Positions 23,559-23,945 of a DNA stretch of 23,945 nt are shown here, piece by piece. Source of the stretch: JBIKIW01 sp044361365. GTDB taxonomy: Bacteria > Patescibacteriota > JACMRA01. Within the stretch, counting starts at the first letter, position 1. Every line of letters begins with the position of its first letter. Below the pieces are notes generated by a model. It did not search any database. It was not told where the DNA came from and worked only from the letters and a program-made list of their open reading frames with translations. The stretch is taken from positions 1-23,945 of the forward strand of contig JBIKIW010000025.1 of the NCBI GenBank assembly GCA_044361365.1, written 5' to 3'. The position numbers were made by a program, and so were the translations under genes.

Positions 23559-23945
23559 ATGCAACAAGAACCAAAAGTCAACATTTTTATACTGCACTTC
23601 GGGTCTCCTGTAGAAACCTTTAATTGCCTTGAATCTTGTTTAAATTTAAATTATTCTAATTTTAATATTGTCTTGATAGATAACGATCCCTCGCAAATAC
23701 TAAAAACAGAGTTTTCTAAAAAATACGATATAGAATATTTGAATCAATATTTTGTAAATTTAAAACAAAAAAAAGTATTTATTGTTAACACCTGTGAAAA
23801 CTTAGGTTTTTCAGGAGGTTTTAATTTTGGTATCAATAAAATGAAAAAATATGAAAGAGCAGATTTTGCTTGGCTGCTAAATAATGATTTAAATCCTAAT
23901 AGAGAGTCTCTAAATAACCTTGTTGTATTTTCTGAAAATAAATCT
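23559..23945 (+). CDS. GT2-family glycosyltransferase, WbbL/rhamnosyltransferase-like (cut by window end)
   Basis: The frame opens with ATG at 23559, 5 nt after the previous stop, and stays open for all 129 codons to the window edge. The translation begins MQQEPKVNIFILHFGSPVET, then CLESCLNLNYSNFNIVLIDN, the GT-A nucleotide-binding start of GT2 enzymes. NTCENLGFSGGFNFGINKM matches the NxGFxGGxNxGI motif of the WbbL/RfbF-type rhamnosyltransferase subgroup. WLLNNDLNP supplies the metal-binding Asp (xDD/NDD-like motif). The rml genes upstream make dTDP-rhamnose, so a rhamnosyltransferase role is reasonable but inferred. The C-terminal half lies outside the window. Confidence 0.85.
   Translation, partial: MQQEPKVNIFILHFGSPVETFNCLESCLNLNYSNFNIVLIDNDPSQILKTEFSKKYDIEYLNQYFVNLKQKKVFIVNTCENLGFSGGFNFGINKMKKYERADFAWLLNNDLNPNRESLNNLVVFSENKS

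Noticed and set aside
1..23945. UGA recoded as glycine, as in some Patescibacteria lineages
   Set aside because: coaD-coaE and the first GT4 gene end naturally at TGA, and no in-frame TGA is needed to extend any conserved protein.
1..23945. CRISPR arrays, rRNA or insertion-sequence transposases
   Set aside because: No regularly spaced repeats, rRNA-like stretches or transposase motifs were seen on either strand.

Overview
The window is AT-rich bacterial DNA with tightly packed genes, short intergenic gaps and almost no Shine-Dalgarno sequences. Gene content and protein style (small divergent enzymes, a stand-alone ParB, a single-chain restriction-modification enzyme, an AAA/DUF4143 ATPase, a DUF2079 membrane protein, an rml surface-sugar locus) fit a Candidate Phyla Radiation (Patescibacteria) genome. 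This placement is inferred from style; I could not run a phylogeny. UGA acts as a stop codon (ends of coaD-coaE and of the first GT4 gene), so the lineage is not one that recodes UGA as glycine.

Left part (1-7559, all minus strand): a decayed gene tail; an AroA-family (EPSP synthase-like) protein lacking several catalytic residues; DNA primase dnaG; a short CoA-ligase alpha subunit of the ADP-forming acetyl-CoA synthetase type; and an 855-residue protein joining a nuclease domain, an N6-adenine methylase and a target-recognition domain.

Middle (7560-13806): the groES-groEL operon (plus) has a good promoter overlapped by a degenerate CIRCE element with exact geometry, and a clear terminator after groEL. 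On the minus strand follow a GT-C membrane glycosyltransferase and, overlapping it by 8 bp, a fused CoaD-CoaE protein that would carry out the last two steps of coenzyme A synthesis. parB is divergent from this pair.

Right part (13861-23945): a surface-polysaccharide locus. rfbA, rfbB, rfbC and rfbD together make dTDP-L-rhamnose. They are followed by a DUF2079 membrane protein (minus strand, split by a frameshift at an A6 tract), two GT4 glycosyltransferases and the start of a WbbL-like GT2 glycosyltransferase cut by the window edge. The rml run is interrupted between rfbC and rfbD by a Fic protein and a convergent AAA/DUF4143 ATPase. An 8-bp direct repeat flanks this insert, and removing the insert with one repeat copy would leave rfbC and rfbD 10 nt apart.

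Most notable: the AroA-like protein with an altered active site, the CoaD-CoaE fusion, the fic/ATPase insertion with its flanking repeat and twin operator-like repeats, and the frameshifted DUF2079 gene. I found no tRNA, rRNA, CRISPR array or transposase.
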